This document shows positions 25,389 through 39,390 of a DNA stretch of 64,000 nt, piece by piece. The notes under the pieces are model-generated. The model saw only the letters and a program-made list of their open reading frames with translations, did no database searches and was not told the DNA's origin. Source of the stretch: Lethocerus indicus (lineage: Eukaryota; Arthropoda; Insecta; Hemiptera; Belostomatidae); assembly GCA_019843655.1 (NCBI GenBank), contig JACDQD010000103.1:9548001-9612000 (forward strand). The letters are read 5' to 3'. Made by a program: the position numbers and the translations under genes. Within the stretch, counting starts at the first letter, position 1. Each line of letters starts with the position of its first letter.

Positions 25389-25877
25389 ATGTCGGCAGAC
25401 TTTTTCAAATTGGAGTCAATTCCTTTTGTTGAATTGCTCCCGGATAATGAAGTTCCGCCTTTGTCAGCCGGGATCAGTAAATATAGTCGCAATGTATTTC
25501 CGGCCGGGGGACAAAGCGAGATGATAATTAGACCGAGTTGGCTCCTTTCGGGCCCCCTTGTAGGCAGGAAGTATTACGGCCCTCGGGACAATTTACAAGC
25601 CTTGCGCACGCAAATTTACGCAGCGTCTGTGCTGGCTCGGCCCGTATTTAAGCTCAGGAGACATAAACGCGCGGGAGCCGTGCAAAGGGCGCCTTCTTAC
25701 GGGTTTGTGATATCGGGAGCGGCCACTATCGACTTGGAGATGGCGGAGATTCGGGAGAAGATAGCCCTGTACCAGATCTGGGACGCGAGATGGGAAAATT
25801 CCAACCGAAAAAAAAAGCGCCGAAAAGGACGCCAGTCCTTTACCCAGTGTGACCTACGTAACTGCACACAAAACTAG
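25389..25877 (+). other. Unrecognised ATG-started open frame, 162 codons (unproven)
   Basis: Begins at an ATG and ends at TAG in a GC-richer island. The translation starts MSADFFKLESIPFVELLPDN, has a mixed globular composition in the middle and a very basic KKKRRKGR run near residues 142-149. I recognise no family. Such length is less likely by chance than in AT-rich flanks, but GC-rich islands elsewhere here also give long frames on both strands. It could be a single exon, an old retrotransposed piece or non-coding. No TATA box, poly(A) signal or splice context was convincing. Confidence 0.2.
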
Positions 25878-28340
25878 AAAGAATGTGCGCTACTTGATGA
25901 ATTCCTAGACACGATTTCTTCTTCCAGATTAGGGTCTAATAAGTGTTAATGATGCGTACCTGGTGAGTCCCCTATAGCGCCATGTTAAATATTGATTATA
26001 CTTCTAATATCATAGTAAAAATACAATATTGAATTTAAAAAATAATATATTATATATAGTTATATCGATTTTATATACACCTTCGTTTATTAAACTTATT
26101 AAACATCGTATAACAGAGAAACGGTTGGTAAAGAAAAACCTCGGAACTTAATTCAACACAGAGTACTGGAGTTATTTGAGCCGATTCTAATTTGTGATTC
26201 AACGAAAATTTGGTCCAACTTCGGAGATGGGCGCGGTAGGAACGGCCAATTTCCATTGTGTGGATCCAATTTCCATGTAATTGCAAATTGGAACCGGAAT
26301 CACTTTTTTGTAGTCCAACGAGTTTCAACGATCCTCTTAATAATTCTCAGGTAATTAATTATTTAACCCTTAAATTAGGGTATAAGGAGATTTTCAAAGA
26401 TTACATATTTCAGTATACTGCAGAGGTTTACTATTATCGAAAGGTATCGGTTTGCACAGATTTGTTATTCGAAGCTTTAAGAGAAACTTACTATTTTGAT
26501 ATAAAAATATTCGCTATAGGATTGTTGACCATCATTTTTCATTATTAGAATTAGTAGTGTCGGAATTGAGTTGAAATGTTCATATAAATGCTCGCAGAAA
26601 TATTATTTTCTGTTTCTCCGATCACATCGCAAAAAAAACTGTGAAAGCACCGCAAAAAAACACAGCGTTTATAGTTAGGACGAGATGAGGGGAAAAAGAT
26701 GCTTGCATGTTAAAATATGGGTCAGGATTCTCGGGACAAAGGGAAAAATTTGAAATGTCCCCTTTTTTCATTAATTCACTCAAAAGGGACTTCCACCCCC
26801 ACCGTTTGGCCATTGAGGGTCCAACATTACTCGCCAGGGACAACAATCGCTAAGAGAGTTCAATGCCGGAATTTTCCCGGTTATCGTTTTTTGCACACCT
26901 CACAACGGCCCCTGCCGGCATTCATATCTGGAACGCGGGCCGGTTCTGTTTTTGTTTTTTTTTCTAAACAATGAAAGGAATTCAGCGCCAATCGATTATT
27001 TATGTCGAAGGGACGAGGGGGTGGGGGTTGGTTGGGCATGGGCGAGGGGGTAGCTTTAGATAAACCGCGGGCCAGGGTAAATGGAGGGCATAATGGTCGA
27101 CACTGAAAAGCACTCCGTCGGAAGTTTCGACCCCTACCTATGACGTAAAAATGAATTGTGCACTATGGAACTTTTCATACTAGGAAAAAAATGGAGCCGT
27201 GAAAAACCCGGACAAACAAAAATCGCTGCAGGATTAATAAACTACGTAGTAAATTTTTTTACAAATATATTTGGGAATTTCTGATGTAAAATTTTACATG
27301 GCCACATGCCTAATTACGATGGATTGGAGTGTTACATACTCTACCTTCTTATTACCATAATAGTTTCAGTTTAGTTAAGGCATTAACGAAACACTAGAGG
27401 TTGATACATAAGAATTCTTATCGGAAAGGTTTCAGAAATATGAGCTTTTCGCTGCTGCAACAATCTGTTGATAATATATATTTTATAAGTTTGTTCCGGT
27501 CTGTGAAATGTTCTTGGTCGAGACAATTTGTAAAATAACGTTTAAAGCCATTAAATCGCGGCATCCAATCATATCTTCTTTCCTGATTTACTAGTGTCAT
27601 GGAGATCGGACGTACAAATCGATAGGTAATTGCGAAGAGTAAACGAAGAATAAATAAAGAAAATAGAACCGCGTTTGTCGCCTGTGATTTAAGCTTTTGT
27701 TGTCTGTAAAAATATTAGTAAAAGTGGGATTCGCTGATTAGAAATTTCTACAAGCCTAACTTCGTTATTCATTATGTTGTAGTTAAAAACGAAGAGAAAT
27801 ATGTTTGACACGAAGGGAATAAGGCGTGCATTGTTCGAGTGTTAGAAGATAAGGAGATAGCTTGGACTATGTGAGGCTTGTGGGTCCCGATTACCCGCTT
27901 TGATTATTCAGCCTTCCTAATTGCTGCTTTAGTTGCACCCCGATGGATAATTTTATTATCAGCAAATTTCCTCTCCCAGTCCGGAATTTGATTGTGCCGA
28001 GTCCGATTTCTCTGATAGAAATACAACTCTTAAACAAACATGGTTTTACATTTGTTTTCACGTACTCATGGATATGAGGACGAATTTGAATAAAACATTG
28101 GAAAAGTTGGAAACTTGAAATATCAAGTTTTCCTATAGGATATTGATTGAAGTACCCAATTCTTATCCTTATTGGTGCAAGTAGGTAGTAAAACCTTTTG
28201 TCCTAAATACACCATATATACAACGTATAATCGGTAATTTATAAATACCCACTCAACTGAATCTGTCGCTTTCAATTATACCTTACTTTAGCCGCGTTTC
28301 TGTATAATTGAGTTTATGTAAAGGAGAGTTCCGGACTTTT
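25878..28340. other. Gene-free stretch, no recognised feature
   Basis: AT-rich sequence with one notable word: an imperfect palindrome CAATTTCC-TGTAATTGCAAATTGG near 26268-26292, related to the motif at 2.27 and 3.44 kb. Open frames are short and not recognised. Confidence 0.55.
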
Positions 28341-28353
28341 TTCGGAATACTTT

Positions 28354-28452
28354 TTTCGGGCTCTTCAAACTGTTAATTGTTCAGAAACCGGACGATTCAT
28401 CCTTGTCAGTCCCAAAAGTTGATCCTTAAGGGAAATGACTAATTGCCGTGGG
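28354..28452 (+). repeat. Dispersed repeat pair A, copy 2
   Basis: Second copy of the 15853-15960 segment, same orientation, with TTCGGGCTCTTCAAACTG and TTGTCAGTCCCAAAAG followed by CTTAAGGGAAATGA. Confidence 0.5.
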
Positions 28453-31400
28453 GTAAATTATGTTCAGGAACAAGTTTTCTTTAAAAAAGTTATAGTATTA
28501 TCTTCGTTCGCCTGAAAATGTAGTCTGTTGCTTAATTGTTATTTAATTTGCAATTGAAGTAAAATAGAATTCCGGGTCCAACCACTAAACTATGCCTTGC
28601 ATTATACACAGAAAGTTGTTCTGGAACTTGCTTTATACCAAGTATGAAAATTTAGTATAAAATAACCTCGTGCGATAGATTTTGATTAGTTTTAAAATTA
28701 TTATATGTTCAAATAGCGTCTTTATCGGATCTTCTTTTCGCTATTCAAATTCACGGATAAAATGCGGCCCCGTCCGGGAGCTCTATATTTAAGATTGGGG
28801 CACGTCTCGGTCGAAAGTCGTTCAGTGCGGTGTTTGTAAGCGGTCGGGGCTGAACAAAGAGGAGGCCGGGAGGGTAGGCCAGGGCCAGGCTTATGTTTGA
28901 ACAGAGCTATGTTGACGCTGGAGGATAAACAGAAAGCCAGCCCCAAAGCGCCCTTTATCAGACTTCACCTGTTAAGTAACTCCTTCTTCTCCGCCTCTCC
29001 CCTTCGGCCTCACAAGCCGGACGTTTTACCTCTTACTCCTCGAAAAACGGTCTCCAAAATGGACGCCTAAATGTTCAATCGCCAATCGTTATTTTCAAGT
29101 GCTCGCGTCGGTTAAAATTTTCAGTCCATGTCGAGACGACGACGACGAAGAGCGAATTAGTTCAGTATTGAAAGCTAAACAACCTTGCCTTTTGGTCTAA
29201 TGTAAAATTTAGTTTTAAATAAAGATCCGCACCTATCGACAGTTTCCGGGAATAGCTTTTAGATCCAAGTTTTAGTCAGTTTTTCAGATCCAAAATGTAA
29301 ATTGGTCCGGACAATAAAATATTTACAGCCAGCCGAGAGTAAAGTCTCCGGTCGTAACCCGCCGGAGGGCCCGGATAGTTTGCGAGAATGAGACACTTCC
29401 CAGTCTGATTTCACACGACTTCGCCATTTTATATTATTTTTTCCGATCCTTTTTGAACCTGGCGCTCGCATGTTTGAGGACGTCATAAACATCAATCAGC
29501 AGAGGACCTAAATTCCGATACCAGTTATTATAGAGAGGCGCAGTAAACACGGAACCCAATCCACCAAACCCCGGTTCGGAAAAACACATTTTTCGCTTTG
29601 AACTTTAATCGAAATTAATTTTGTTTAGGAGGAAAAAAAGGGGGGGGTGGAATTCTTTTCGGTTGGTAACAAAAAAGGATGGACGGGCCACTATTTCATG
29701 GTTTCTCACGCCGGTTTTCTCGCTAGGAATGTGCGATATTTGTCAACCAATTACACGCCCCAGTTGACGGCCATTGTGACCATCCAACTGAATTTATATC
29801 CCCCTTCTCCCGGGCCTTTACACTGCAGATATATCGACGTAAATCGAAAGAGACAACGGGATCTATTGCAGTTTCGGATCCTTCAATTGTACACAAAACC
29901 GACGGGAGATGTAATAAATAATCATTTTTATTTACTCTCTTCCACAAGATTTACGTATCCCGTAATTTCAATGGTGTCTGTTCATTCTTTGGACGATATT
30001 TGCTGGATAAATTTCAGTAAAAAAAACTCACGCTGTACACCTGTTTCCACCTCTCACAACTGTCATTACCATTGAGTTAATAATACAGTTCCTAGACCAG
30101 TAGATGATCACATTTTGTATACATATAATAAATAACCATTATAAATAATGATTTACTAGGTGAATATTGGTGGTTATTTTATAAGTAGATAAGCTTGATG
30201 TCTAAAATATCTTAAATAAAATTGTTAAATGTAAAGAATATGGTAGTCCCTGAGGGGAATTATATTTAAATTTCAGGAATAAAAAATTTAATCCTTCAAG
30301 TTATTTCAACTTGTTACATAAAAAAGTAATTAATTTCTTTCCGGATATTTTTAGGAAGGTGCACAAAAGTAATTACAGTTAAATCAGAGCGGACGCACCA
30401 TTTCCGTTGGCCTGTGCCGCCCTATAAATTAAACTCGCGTGTCCGAGACAATACAAGGCCGCTTAATCATGTTCCTTCCGGGAATCGTCATTTTATATAA
30501 CACGGTCGGCGGGATAGACCACTGCTGAATGCACGTGCCCGTTTCATTTTTTTCTTAGCACAGGGGGAAAAGGCCATAATTTACAATTTAAAGGACCGTT
30601 AAAACTCGTAAAACTCATATTGCGGATGGAACTGAGAGTTCGAAGCGTTATACACTCGCGCGAGACCTGAGACTAACTTTCGCCGTGGACAGCAGATAAT
30701 GTAATTCATGTGCAATCATTATTGCACGTATGAGCTATTAGTGGAGTCGCTTTTGTGCCCGACCTCCATTGCAATTGTAACTGGATAGATAAAACCGCTG
30801 TGACAATTGTAGAACACTGGACTGCAACTTATTCTCATTGCAAAACCGTTTGATGCACTAAGCAAAGTGAATTGTGTAAAATACAACCAACTTGCAATAA
30901 AACCGAACAGCTGTTCAAGATTGATATTTGCATGTCCGCGAGTCAATTTTCAGCCCTTCAAACTGGCGTTTCACTAGAATTCGAAACCCCCCCCCTCCCC
31001 TCTACCCACTGAATATTATACAACTTAAATGTAAAAACTTTTTTCACCCCCCTGAAAGGGTTGAACTTCCGCGGCATGATATTCTAAATTATTGCCGGGC
31101 GAAAGCAAATGAATTGCAGTCGGTTCCATTTTTTCCCCACCAGTTCCGGGAACTTGCGTGGCAAAGTTACATCTGGCTGAAATTATCGGTAGAAACTCGG
31201 TCTCTTCGTCGCATTTAATCCAATACTAATATTTTCCTTTTTTATCGATATTATAAATTCTGTGATTTGAAAAAGGTCGAGCACGCTTTAAGGACAGCCT
31301 TTTGGTTCCGGCCCGTTTTTGCACGCCATTGAAATTTATCAAAGGATTCACACTGGAATTTCATCCTGCGATCTCCAAGTTGTAAATAATCTAAAAAATT

Positions 31401-31628
31401 AATTTTAGTATTTTGATCACACAGTCGCATAAATAAGGAATATTTAATACTACATTATTTCAATGCAACGAATGCCCATTATTACTGGCAAGAATTTTCA
31501 TGCATTTAATAAAGAATGTATTAATTCTAAATTTAAATCGGAATAAATATTTCCAAGTAAATCCGTCGTGAGATAGCCATAAGAAGAAGTCTATTTAAGT
31601 TAATTTTTATGCAGAGTTAATATTCAAA
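28453..31628. other. Gene-free stretch, no recognised feature
   Basis: Holds a (GAC)n-like run near 29135-29150, a G7 run at 29641-29647, a C-rich run at 30987-31000, and an IR of about 9 bp (AAATAACCA/TGGTTATTT) around 30131-30179. A 142-codon frame at 29647-30075 has no recognisable content. Confidence 0.5.
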
Positions 31629-31806
31629 ATGGAAAATGAAGGTTTACGTTTTCGCCATGTTATGTTATAATGACTTGATCCGTGATTTAGTGAATAATAA
31701 TTCACGCATTACCACTGAAGAGATTACTGAAAGACTAAATGTTGACAATTCGACTACATTACGCTATTTAAGGCAACTTGAATCCATAGCTATTATTTTC
31801 GTGTAA
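31629..31806 (+). pseudogene. Mariner transposase remnant with internal deletion
   Basis: An ATG at 31629 starts MENEGLRFRHVML, matching the very start of mariner-type transposases (an RHVxLYxF motif). After TAA at 31668 the next frame (31672-31806) reads DLIRDLVNNNSRITTEEI and then TERLNVDNSTTLRYLRQLES, the second helix-turn-helix (HTH) of the paired-like DNA-binding domain. In an intact gene roughly 60 residues (first HTH and linker) lie between these blocks; here they are missing, with a frame change at the junction. The reading ends at TAA 31804-31806; no DDE/D catalytic region follows and no TIRs were identified. It is a dead fragment; family assignment rests on my recall of mariner N-termini. 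Confidence 0.7.
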
Positions 31807-32819
31807 TTATGTTGTTCATAATTTGGTTTTAAATCGGGCACGAACGTTTGAAATCAGTTGCCATGGAAACCAGTCAAATGGAAACGTTTATTTATGATTT
31901 AACGCGGCAATAATCCTGAATCACAATTGAGATTGCGTCCCACATGTCGCCCCAACTAATTATCATACGTTGGCGGGCCAAAAGCGGTAATCTGATTTAG
32001 GATTCGCCGAGCCGGGATCTAATTTATACAAACACTCGGCGCTTCCTTCCAACCGACACCGAGAAAGGAGCCCGGGTTATCCCGGGCTGTAATAAATCCT
32101 TTACATTCCACACAGTTTAGGTTCTGTTGGAAAACCGACCGGGGTGGTAGAAGTCGTCGTTCCTACGTTGACGACAATCCAACTGCAGATTGGATAAACG
32201 AGCGAAAGGTGGGTTTCAACAAATTAACTCGCTCAATTTAGAGCACACACGTGAGTACACGCGAGTGGGAAAAGTACAGAAACGGACTTATTGTAATAAA
32301 ATCTCTCGTAACATAATCTCAAATATGCACGAATATTGAAGTTATAGAAGTAGTATAAAATAATAAAAGAGGCAGAAGTAAGAATTCTGTCCATGCAATT
32401 AATGAAATTTTCCCGAAATTGGGGAAATATTCCTGTATAGTATAGTGAGTATCTGCTGGTGGAGGAGGCGAGGGTTAAATTCGAGTCGAGGTCCATTTAC
32501 ACAGCGGGGCGCTTTTTATCTTTTTACAAGATGGATGGCGAAGACTTGTCCGAAGTAATCGGATAACTTCGTTAAGTTGGGTTGGTTAAGGGGCGGGTTG
32601 GGGGTGGGGGCTGGGGGGGGGGGTTTGAGCGCGTCGAAGCTCTAATGGGTAAATAACTAATTTTTTTTGCCTCCCCTTTTCCTCCCGGGGTTCCCATCTC
32701 TGGACGATTGATTGAATTAGAGTCGAGAAGGGCCCCCCTCCCCCTCCCCCCCCCGGGGCCCGATAAATCACTGTTAGGACACTGTGAGCAACGGCTCCCA
32801 CTAATCACGGACCTACTTT

Positions 32820-32862
32820 ACACACAGACTCACATCCACCTACACACACACGCACACACACT
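32820..32862 (+). repeat. Imperfect CA-rich microsatellite
   Basis: ACACACAGACTCACA followed by an ACACACACGCACACACACTC run: a CA repeat interrupted by several substitutions. Confidence 0.75.
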
Positions 32863-35800
32863 CATCCCGATAAATCAGTTTCTCTCCCGGAAGGAGACCC
32901 AAGCTCTATAGGTGTTGTTCGAGGAGAGCATCACGTCAGCTTTCGTTATCTATCTCACTCCGATTATTAATGACTCAGAAAACGGATCATTATATGTGTA
33001 TATATATATATGAGTTGTGTGTAAATGATTTAGCCGCTATATTTGTAAACACACGACTGTTGGAATTAGTCAAGGATGTAATAAAAGAGTCGGTCAATTT
33101 TGGCCTGTCGTATACAAAGTAGAATTGTTTTTTAAACACATTGTACCGTAAGTGTGTATAACAACCTTGTTGTCTCCACTAGCAGATTTGGGCTTACCAC
33201 GATAGATCTAGGTTGGCGTCTCGCCATCGTTATTAACCCACGATGTTTATTATTTTTAACATAATGCTTAGGTATTAATTTAAAACATAACGTCTTGAAG
33301 AACGGAGAGGAAAATAACATACCTGGCGCCTCGTACTTATCGCTCCTTAATGATTCGTTGAGGTATTTCCGAATGCATTTAAAAAGTGTATCCCTTTGGG
33401 GGCATAAATGCCTTATTCATTGCATTGAAAACGATAACTCGCAAGTTGGCCAATCTGTTGTCCTGTCAAAGCGAGAATATTAAATTCAAACGGGCGGAAA
33501 TGCCGGCATCGGTGACACCATCTGGTGGAAATTAAGTGAGCCGGCAACGCTTAGACCGCAACCGACTTCACACGGCCCAATATCCACCCAGCTTTAAGCC
33601 CACTGTATTGCCACCGCCACCTTTCGTATTAATTACTCCGCGATTTTCCTATCTCATTTATAACGCCGACCTTATTCGCAGAGAACAATATCCACAGCAG
33701 TGGCCTACGGTAGTTCATCATCGAGCGAGCATTAAAAAAATTGAAAGAATTGGTTTCATTAGGCAGGATGGATGAATACGCCGATATAAGACACAATTTT
33801 TATCCCGTTGTTAAAGCGTTGTTACTGTATACTCTGGACATGGCAGAAGAATAAAATACCCCAAGGATTATCCATTTCTTAAATGTAATTATTTATTAGT
33901 GTCAGTTATTAATTCTACGGTTACAAATTATTATTTATGGTTTTTAATTTATTTTGTTGGTATACAACAAATTTATGCTCTAGATTTAGACTTGCTGTTT
34001 ATACAACTAGAACCCAATTATTCTGTTCAATCTAGTGAACATCCTCTGGCCCAATCGGCCGTCCAATTAAAGGATTACAGGAATTGAATATTAAACAGGA
34101 ATTTTTAAAAGTTCACAATATAACGATGTTGAGCTCTAATGCAAGTTCTAATACGGTTATGGTGTAACGTCTGAAATACATGCATTGGAAATTGAGCGCG
34201 GGGGTTTTGTTCATTAAATGAAATCCAACCGCATAAAGAGGGAGACTAAGCCGACCGCTCCTTTATCCCCGACCTAATAAATGTACCTTATGAACGCCGG
34301 TTAATAAAGTTCCTGCAATGGTTCCATTCTCGACCCATTGTGCAAATACGAATTGCCCAAATGAATTAAACTGTTAATACATCCCGTGAACACTTATTAC
34401 GGTCGTTCGTTACAAACCGATCTACCTTTTACTTAACCGAACTGTGTACAGAAGACAGTACTATTATTATGGATAGAAAATTGCCTGGTAGATAGGTATA
34501 TTGCTGAGAGCAGGAAATGTACTTTGAAGATGCTCCAAGCTATAAATTACATGGACTTTATTACGTTGTTGATAAAGGAAAATATGAATTCTTGTGTCAT
34601 TCATATCCTGTCCTTATTCAATTTATATCGTATGGGCCATGTAGCTGTAAACATGGTACAGAATGATGTGAAGAAGAACTTAATCGGTATGCGTTGACCC
34701 AGTATCATACGTGGGAGGGACAGTAAAACTCCACCTACTTTGTCCGGACGGTTTTGTGTAGGAAGACACTGGGATTAATAGTTGTTCGCTCTGTTCAGCA
34801 TCTGACATATTCACTACATTAATAATTGAAAATGGAAGGTGGGTAAATTAAGGAAGGAGAATTGGACCTTCGGTTACATTCGACCAATTATAAAACCGGG
34901 CATGTGAAATGGAACAGATTTATATAAATTAACCCTCCGGTGTAATATTTGTGCATTAATTTATTATCGAATTTACAGAAGTTTACGAGTTGCTCTCGTT
35001 TAATCAGTTACAAAGTCTAATTGAATGAAAATTCCGGAATGGAGTAGGAGGAGGTCGATCCCGCCGGGAATTCCGCCAGCCCTCCCTCTCAGGTCAGAAT
35101 TTGTAAATCATTTATCAGTTTTCTTCGCCAACAAAAGTTTCAGTGCCGTGACTAAATACGTTCAGCGGGTTTCAGGTAATGACGTCTGGCATTTTGGGTC
35201 AGATATGTCCCGGACGGAATAATACATGTTATCGTGCGGGCCTCAACTCGGATCAATGGTAGTTTGTGGGTGGGGGGAAGGGGGGAATACACTTACTGGT
35301 GGGAGAAGTTTGCAAATCCCATTTCTGCAGCCAGTTCCCGCTGTCCGGGAGGAGAAGAAAGGAAGGGAGCCTGTTCTGCATTTCTATAAGGGCCCCGCTT
35401 CCTTTTCTCATACTCCTCCTATCTTCCTTAAACTATAAACCGACCAAGAAGCGCTTATTCCCAGTGCTGATTATCAATGAATGAATAATCTCAGCGGAAT
35501 CGGGCTTGATTCTGTTACTTTTCACTGTCTCTCTTCTAGGTAAAAAAAAAATGTACTAATATTGATAGTATCCGAGAGTGGAGGTTTTGGCTGGAAATCC
35601 AAAATTAAGGACTATGGATTTAATTTAACCTTTGTCTCGATATGTCATAAATCATTTATGTTCTGAAAGTACACAGAATTCACTGGGATGGACGATTTTA
35701 TTCATGGCTGGTCCGCGGTAACTGAAGTAAACTATATGTACGGTTCACGAGATACGTAAATGTTACGAGCGAAGAGTAGATCGGATGCAAGTGTTGCCGG

Positions 35801-37875
35801 GTGTGTTGGATGCATATTGAAGGCATAATCCGTGTTGAAATCCCGCTTTCGCTGGGTTACTGTTATTGCAGTACTATTAGCGTCCCGTGTACAGGTCGCG
35901 GCAAGTTGGCGAAGCTCCCGGTAAGCCCCGGGCTTCGGGCTTCGGCGTGTGGGGAGTATCGTCGGATATCTCTCGAAGTCCTCTATTCAAGTGTGCTAAT
36001 CTGCCCGATTTGCCCGTGTACATTGGGTTCGTGCATTTCAACATTTCGAATTAGCTTTTCACCTCACCGCCGCCAGCTATTTTATGCGTACAGCGGTAAA
36101 ATTTTAGTACGCCTTGCGGACAGTAGTACTGTTAACACCTTATTTTATGGCGAAGGGGTGCGAATTGGGGGTAACGGGTGTAATTGAGAGAAATCTTACA
36201 TTATTCCTGAATCGGGTACCTATCCCTATGGACCTATATAATTAGTTCAGAAATGATATGTTTTTTACGCTGTTTATTCAAGTTGTGGACACTCCTGACA
36301 ACCGAGGTTCTTCTCATAGTATTACACGATCCTACCGGAAGTTAGTTATTACTACAACTTTACTGCAACTATTAAGTGTAGTTACAATAGTTCCCATGAA
36401 ATCTGAACTTCAGTTCCCTCGAACACTGAAGACTCGAACTTTGTATTTTCAAAGTTTTCATCCAGTTATTACGATTCCTCCTTTTATGATCCAGGGGAGT
36501 CGTACGAACCGGTATACAGAGTTTCTTAGTTTTGGAAATCGCAGGTTGCCAAAATAAATGAAGCGTTATTTCTTTCCAAGTGGCCGGGGGGGGGACTTCC
36601 GCTTCCACTTCCAGGAACGCTTTGTATCTGTTGCTTGGAGATAGCGACCAAGTGGAGTTCCGTGTTCCGGGTCAGCGGTTTAGATAAGTAGAGGGTTGGT
36701 AGGAGGCGGTGGGGAGGGAGGGGGTTGTGTCGGCGCCACAGCCGCCTTCGGAACAGCTTTAAGTGTTACAAATAAGCCGGTCCCTTTCCAGGCCCAGATG
36801 CCTTTTTTTCACACCGCCAGCCACTCCCTCTATAACCCAATTCCCCAAATGTTTATTCCGGCGTTGGAATGCCCGCGGCAAAACAGGAATGTATAACAGC
36901 GCTGTGGTACACCACCGGATCGACCGGAACACCTCCTGTCCTTTATCCCGAGTGTTTAGGCTAAGTAAGGTTACGAGGTAGATTAAGCCCAGGTTAATAA
37001 CGAGGTTAATATACCGTAGCACCTGAAAATCTACGGTATGAACAGTTATTTCCTCTACTTATCGTAATATGAGAAAAATAATATTTTCTCTGCCAATGTA
37101 AATATAGGTGGGATGTGCGATTCCGCCTACAGTGGAGTAACAGAATCGCCTGGCTGTTTTTAAACCCTGGGGTGGTTGGCAAGATTGAGAATAATAAGGT
37201 GGGGTTGAAATTCTAAATTTCTATGCGGCGGGTACTTCTTTTCGTGATTCGTCGGCTCGAATCCTTTGCCGCGAGGTCTGAACAGACGTTAGACGCGTGT
37301 CTGGTTCAAAGGTTGAATACTAATTAGGCGCCTCAGCCAGTGCCACTGGCCGGCCACACCGAAATGAGTTTTAATTTGGGTAACGCTCAGTCTGCCGGCG
37401 TTAGTCCCGCCCCCGTTAACACAGAAAATGCCCGCCCGGTTGAAGTGTCGAGGGCGGAGGCTCCGGACGCAGTTTATCCCGGCTCCCCCACGCATGGCCG
37501 CGTTTTTCCCTTCTGTATTTTTTTCCTCTTTTGTGGACGGCCCAATTTAATGGTTCGTCGGTTCCGATATAAACACGGGCTACAGCCCGGTGGGGTTTGT
37601 GCCCGGATTGGATTCTGCATAGAAATACTACGTCGCAGAACGCAGAAATACTACCAAAACGGTTACCGAAAAGGTCGGAAAAAGGAATTGCGCTCGATTG
37701 TTCAATAAATTTGCTGTAAGTTTAGTTTAATATATATTGATAGTAATAAACATAATTTAATTATAACGCCGCCATAGTCCGAATGTTAAAATAGTAAAGT
37801 ATAGAATGAATTTTTGTTTAAAAATTCGAAACCGCCGGGATATTCCTAGTGTGTGTAAAGGTAGGTATATATATT

Positions 37876-37903
37876 GCCGCCAGTTAGAGAAGTAACTGGT
37901 GGC
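37876..37903. other. Short hairpin (11-bp stem, 6-nt loop)
   Basis: GCCGCCAGTTA and TAACTGGTGGC pair at 10 of 11 positions around GAGAAG. Too short for a microRNA precursor and with no T-run, so its role is unknown and it may be chance. Confidence 0.35.
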
Positions 37904-38349
37904 CATTTAACGCCGGGGGGCTCGGTGGGGCGGGTCTCGCATGTCGCTCGTATATTATCAGGTGAAATCGATATCTCTTACTTCTACTAAAAACACTAAA
38001 TTCGTAATATATAGTATCGAATCCGACCAGTTTTTTATTCACGCTTTTTTTATGTAGTCTCCCAGTTTGACCCGGATATACGCAACGGTTGTTCGTTATT
38101 TTTAGTTTATGAAGTATCCCGTGTCGGCCCATAAATTTAATATGAGAAGAGAAAATGAATATGTGCCCTCTTCCTGTTATACGGATTAACATGTTTATTG
38201 TCCTGGTTTTACGCAATGTAGTTAATTAATAATCTCTTCCAAATATAAACACTGTTTTTACAGCTGTTCTATTAACATTTATAGAACCTTAACAAAAAAT
38301 GATGCATTCAAGATTAGCTCAGAGCCTTACATAAGAAAATACAACACTT

Positions 38350-38468
38350 GATGGCTTAGTATCGTTCAGCGCCGTGAACGAAATTATTAAACTGTTGAAT
38401 GAATTGCGAGTCTAGTATCGCTCTACGCCGTTCTGATAAATATAATAAACGTTTGTACGTATTGAAAA
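38350..38468 (+). repeat. Paired TAGTATC...CGCCG repeat, copy 1
   Basis: Two sub-units 56 bp apart carry TAGTATCGTTCAGCGCCG (from 38357) and TAGTATCGCTCTACGCCG (from 38413), followed by a shared tail ATAATAAACGTTTGTACGT. The whole 119-bp segment matches 41168-41287 at roughly nine of ten positions, same orientation. A shorter relative is at 62657-62745. It looks like a small dispersed repeat (SINE or MITE-like) of unknown family. Confidence 0.75.
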
Positions 38469-39390
38469 CGAATATATTCTCCATGTATTCCTGCGTAAAC
38501 AGATATATTATAAACAATTCCATTTTATTGTGCGCCCGCTGGGAAGAGAGTTGCTGGAAACTGGATTTAGAGTTATTTAGATGTTTAATTTGGGTTCGGT
38601 CGACATGTTTCAAAAATATCCTTAACTAATCTACTGTTCCAATTAAATTGTTTGTATTCTCCGTAGTGATAATTTTTGTTTATTTGAGTTTCCATAAATA
38701 ACAGTGCCGAGGGAATGGTTAGTTTAAAAAAAAATATTCATTCACGAAAATTTTAGACAAGAGTCCGATATTTCGACAAAAGGCAATTGTAGGCGTTAAT
38801 CGAGCTTTATCCACTAAAATTCCTTTAGACCGCCCACAATTCTAATTCAGGTGAATTGAGTATAGTTCCAGAATAAAATTACAAAATGATTTCATTAATA
38901 AGGCATATTCTTGGTACATTAATTATTATTTATAATTGTGACAGTGGTACGATAGGAATGTAGATCCGCGAAATTGTTCTCAGCTGACCCTCTCGTCGCG
39001 ATAGGAAAAGTTAGTCCTGTCCATCGCATTATACAAAGGGTCGGTATTCATGTTATATTCATATAATCCGCCTATTGAATTTACCCCGCCTATTTCCCCT
39101 AGAACTGTAACGTCTTCCCCCCGGTCCCATTTCACGGGCTCCGGGATAAAAATCTGTGGCAGCGTCTTTTGAGCCTAAACGTCCTGAGGACGGTCGTCCC
39201 GCTGTGGCCATATCTGGCCGAATTTTAAAAGTATAATTCAGGGCTGCGGGTGGCCGGCCAAATGAATTCCGTTGGGCTGGCGGGAGGGGGGGTTGATGAC
39301 GCGGTGCCCGGCGGCCATGATTTACGAGGCGGGTGGAAGCCGCCGCCGCGGCCTCGCAAATAATGGGCGGTCCAAGCCCAGAATCTAAAG

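Larger units (their letters stand above)
31807..38349. other. Gene-free stretch with simple repeats
   Basis: Contains G-rich and C-rich runs at 32584-32625 and 32733-32755, a CA-rich run at 32820-32862, a short TA run near 32998-33011, and GC-richer patches at 35880-35960, 36590-36760 and 37330-37560. Open frames of 99-128 codons (35801-36187, 36258-36557, 37340-37708) match nothing I know. Confidence 0.5.

Noticed and set aside
32572..32808. Overlapping minus-strand frames with Gly and Pro runs
   Set aside because: Produced by G-rich and C-rich homopolymer runs at 32.58-32.63 and 32.73-32.76 kb.
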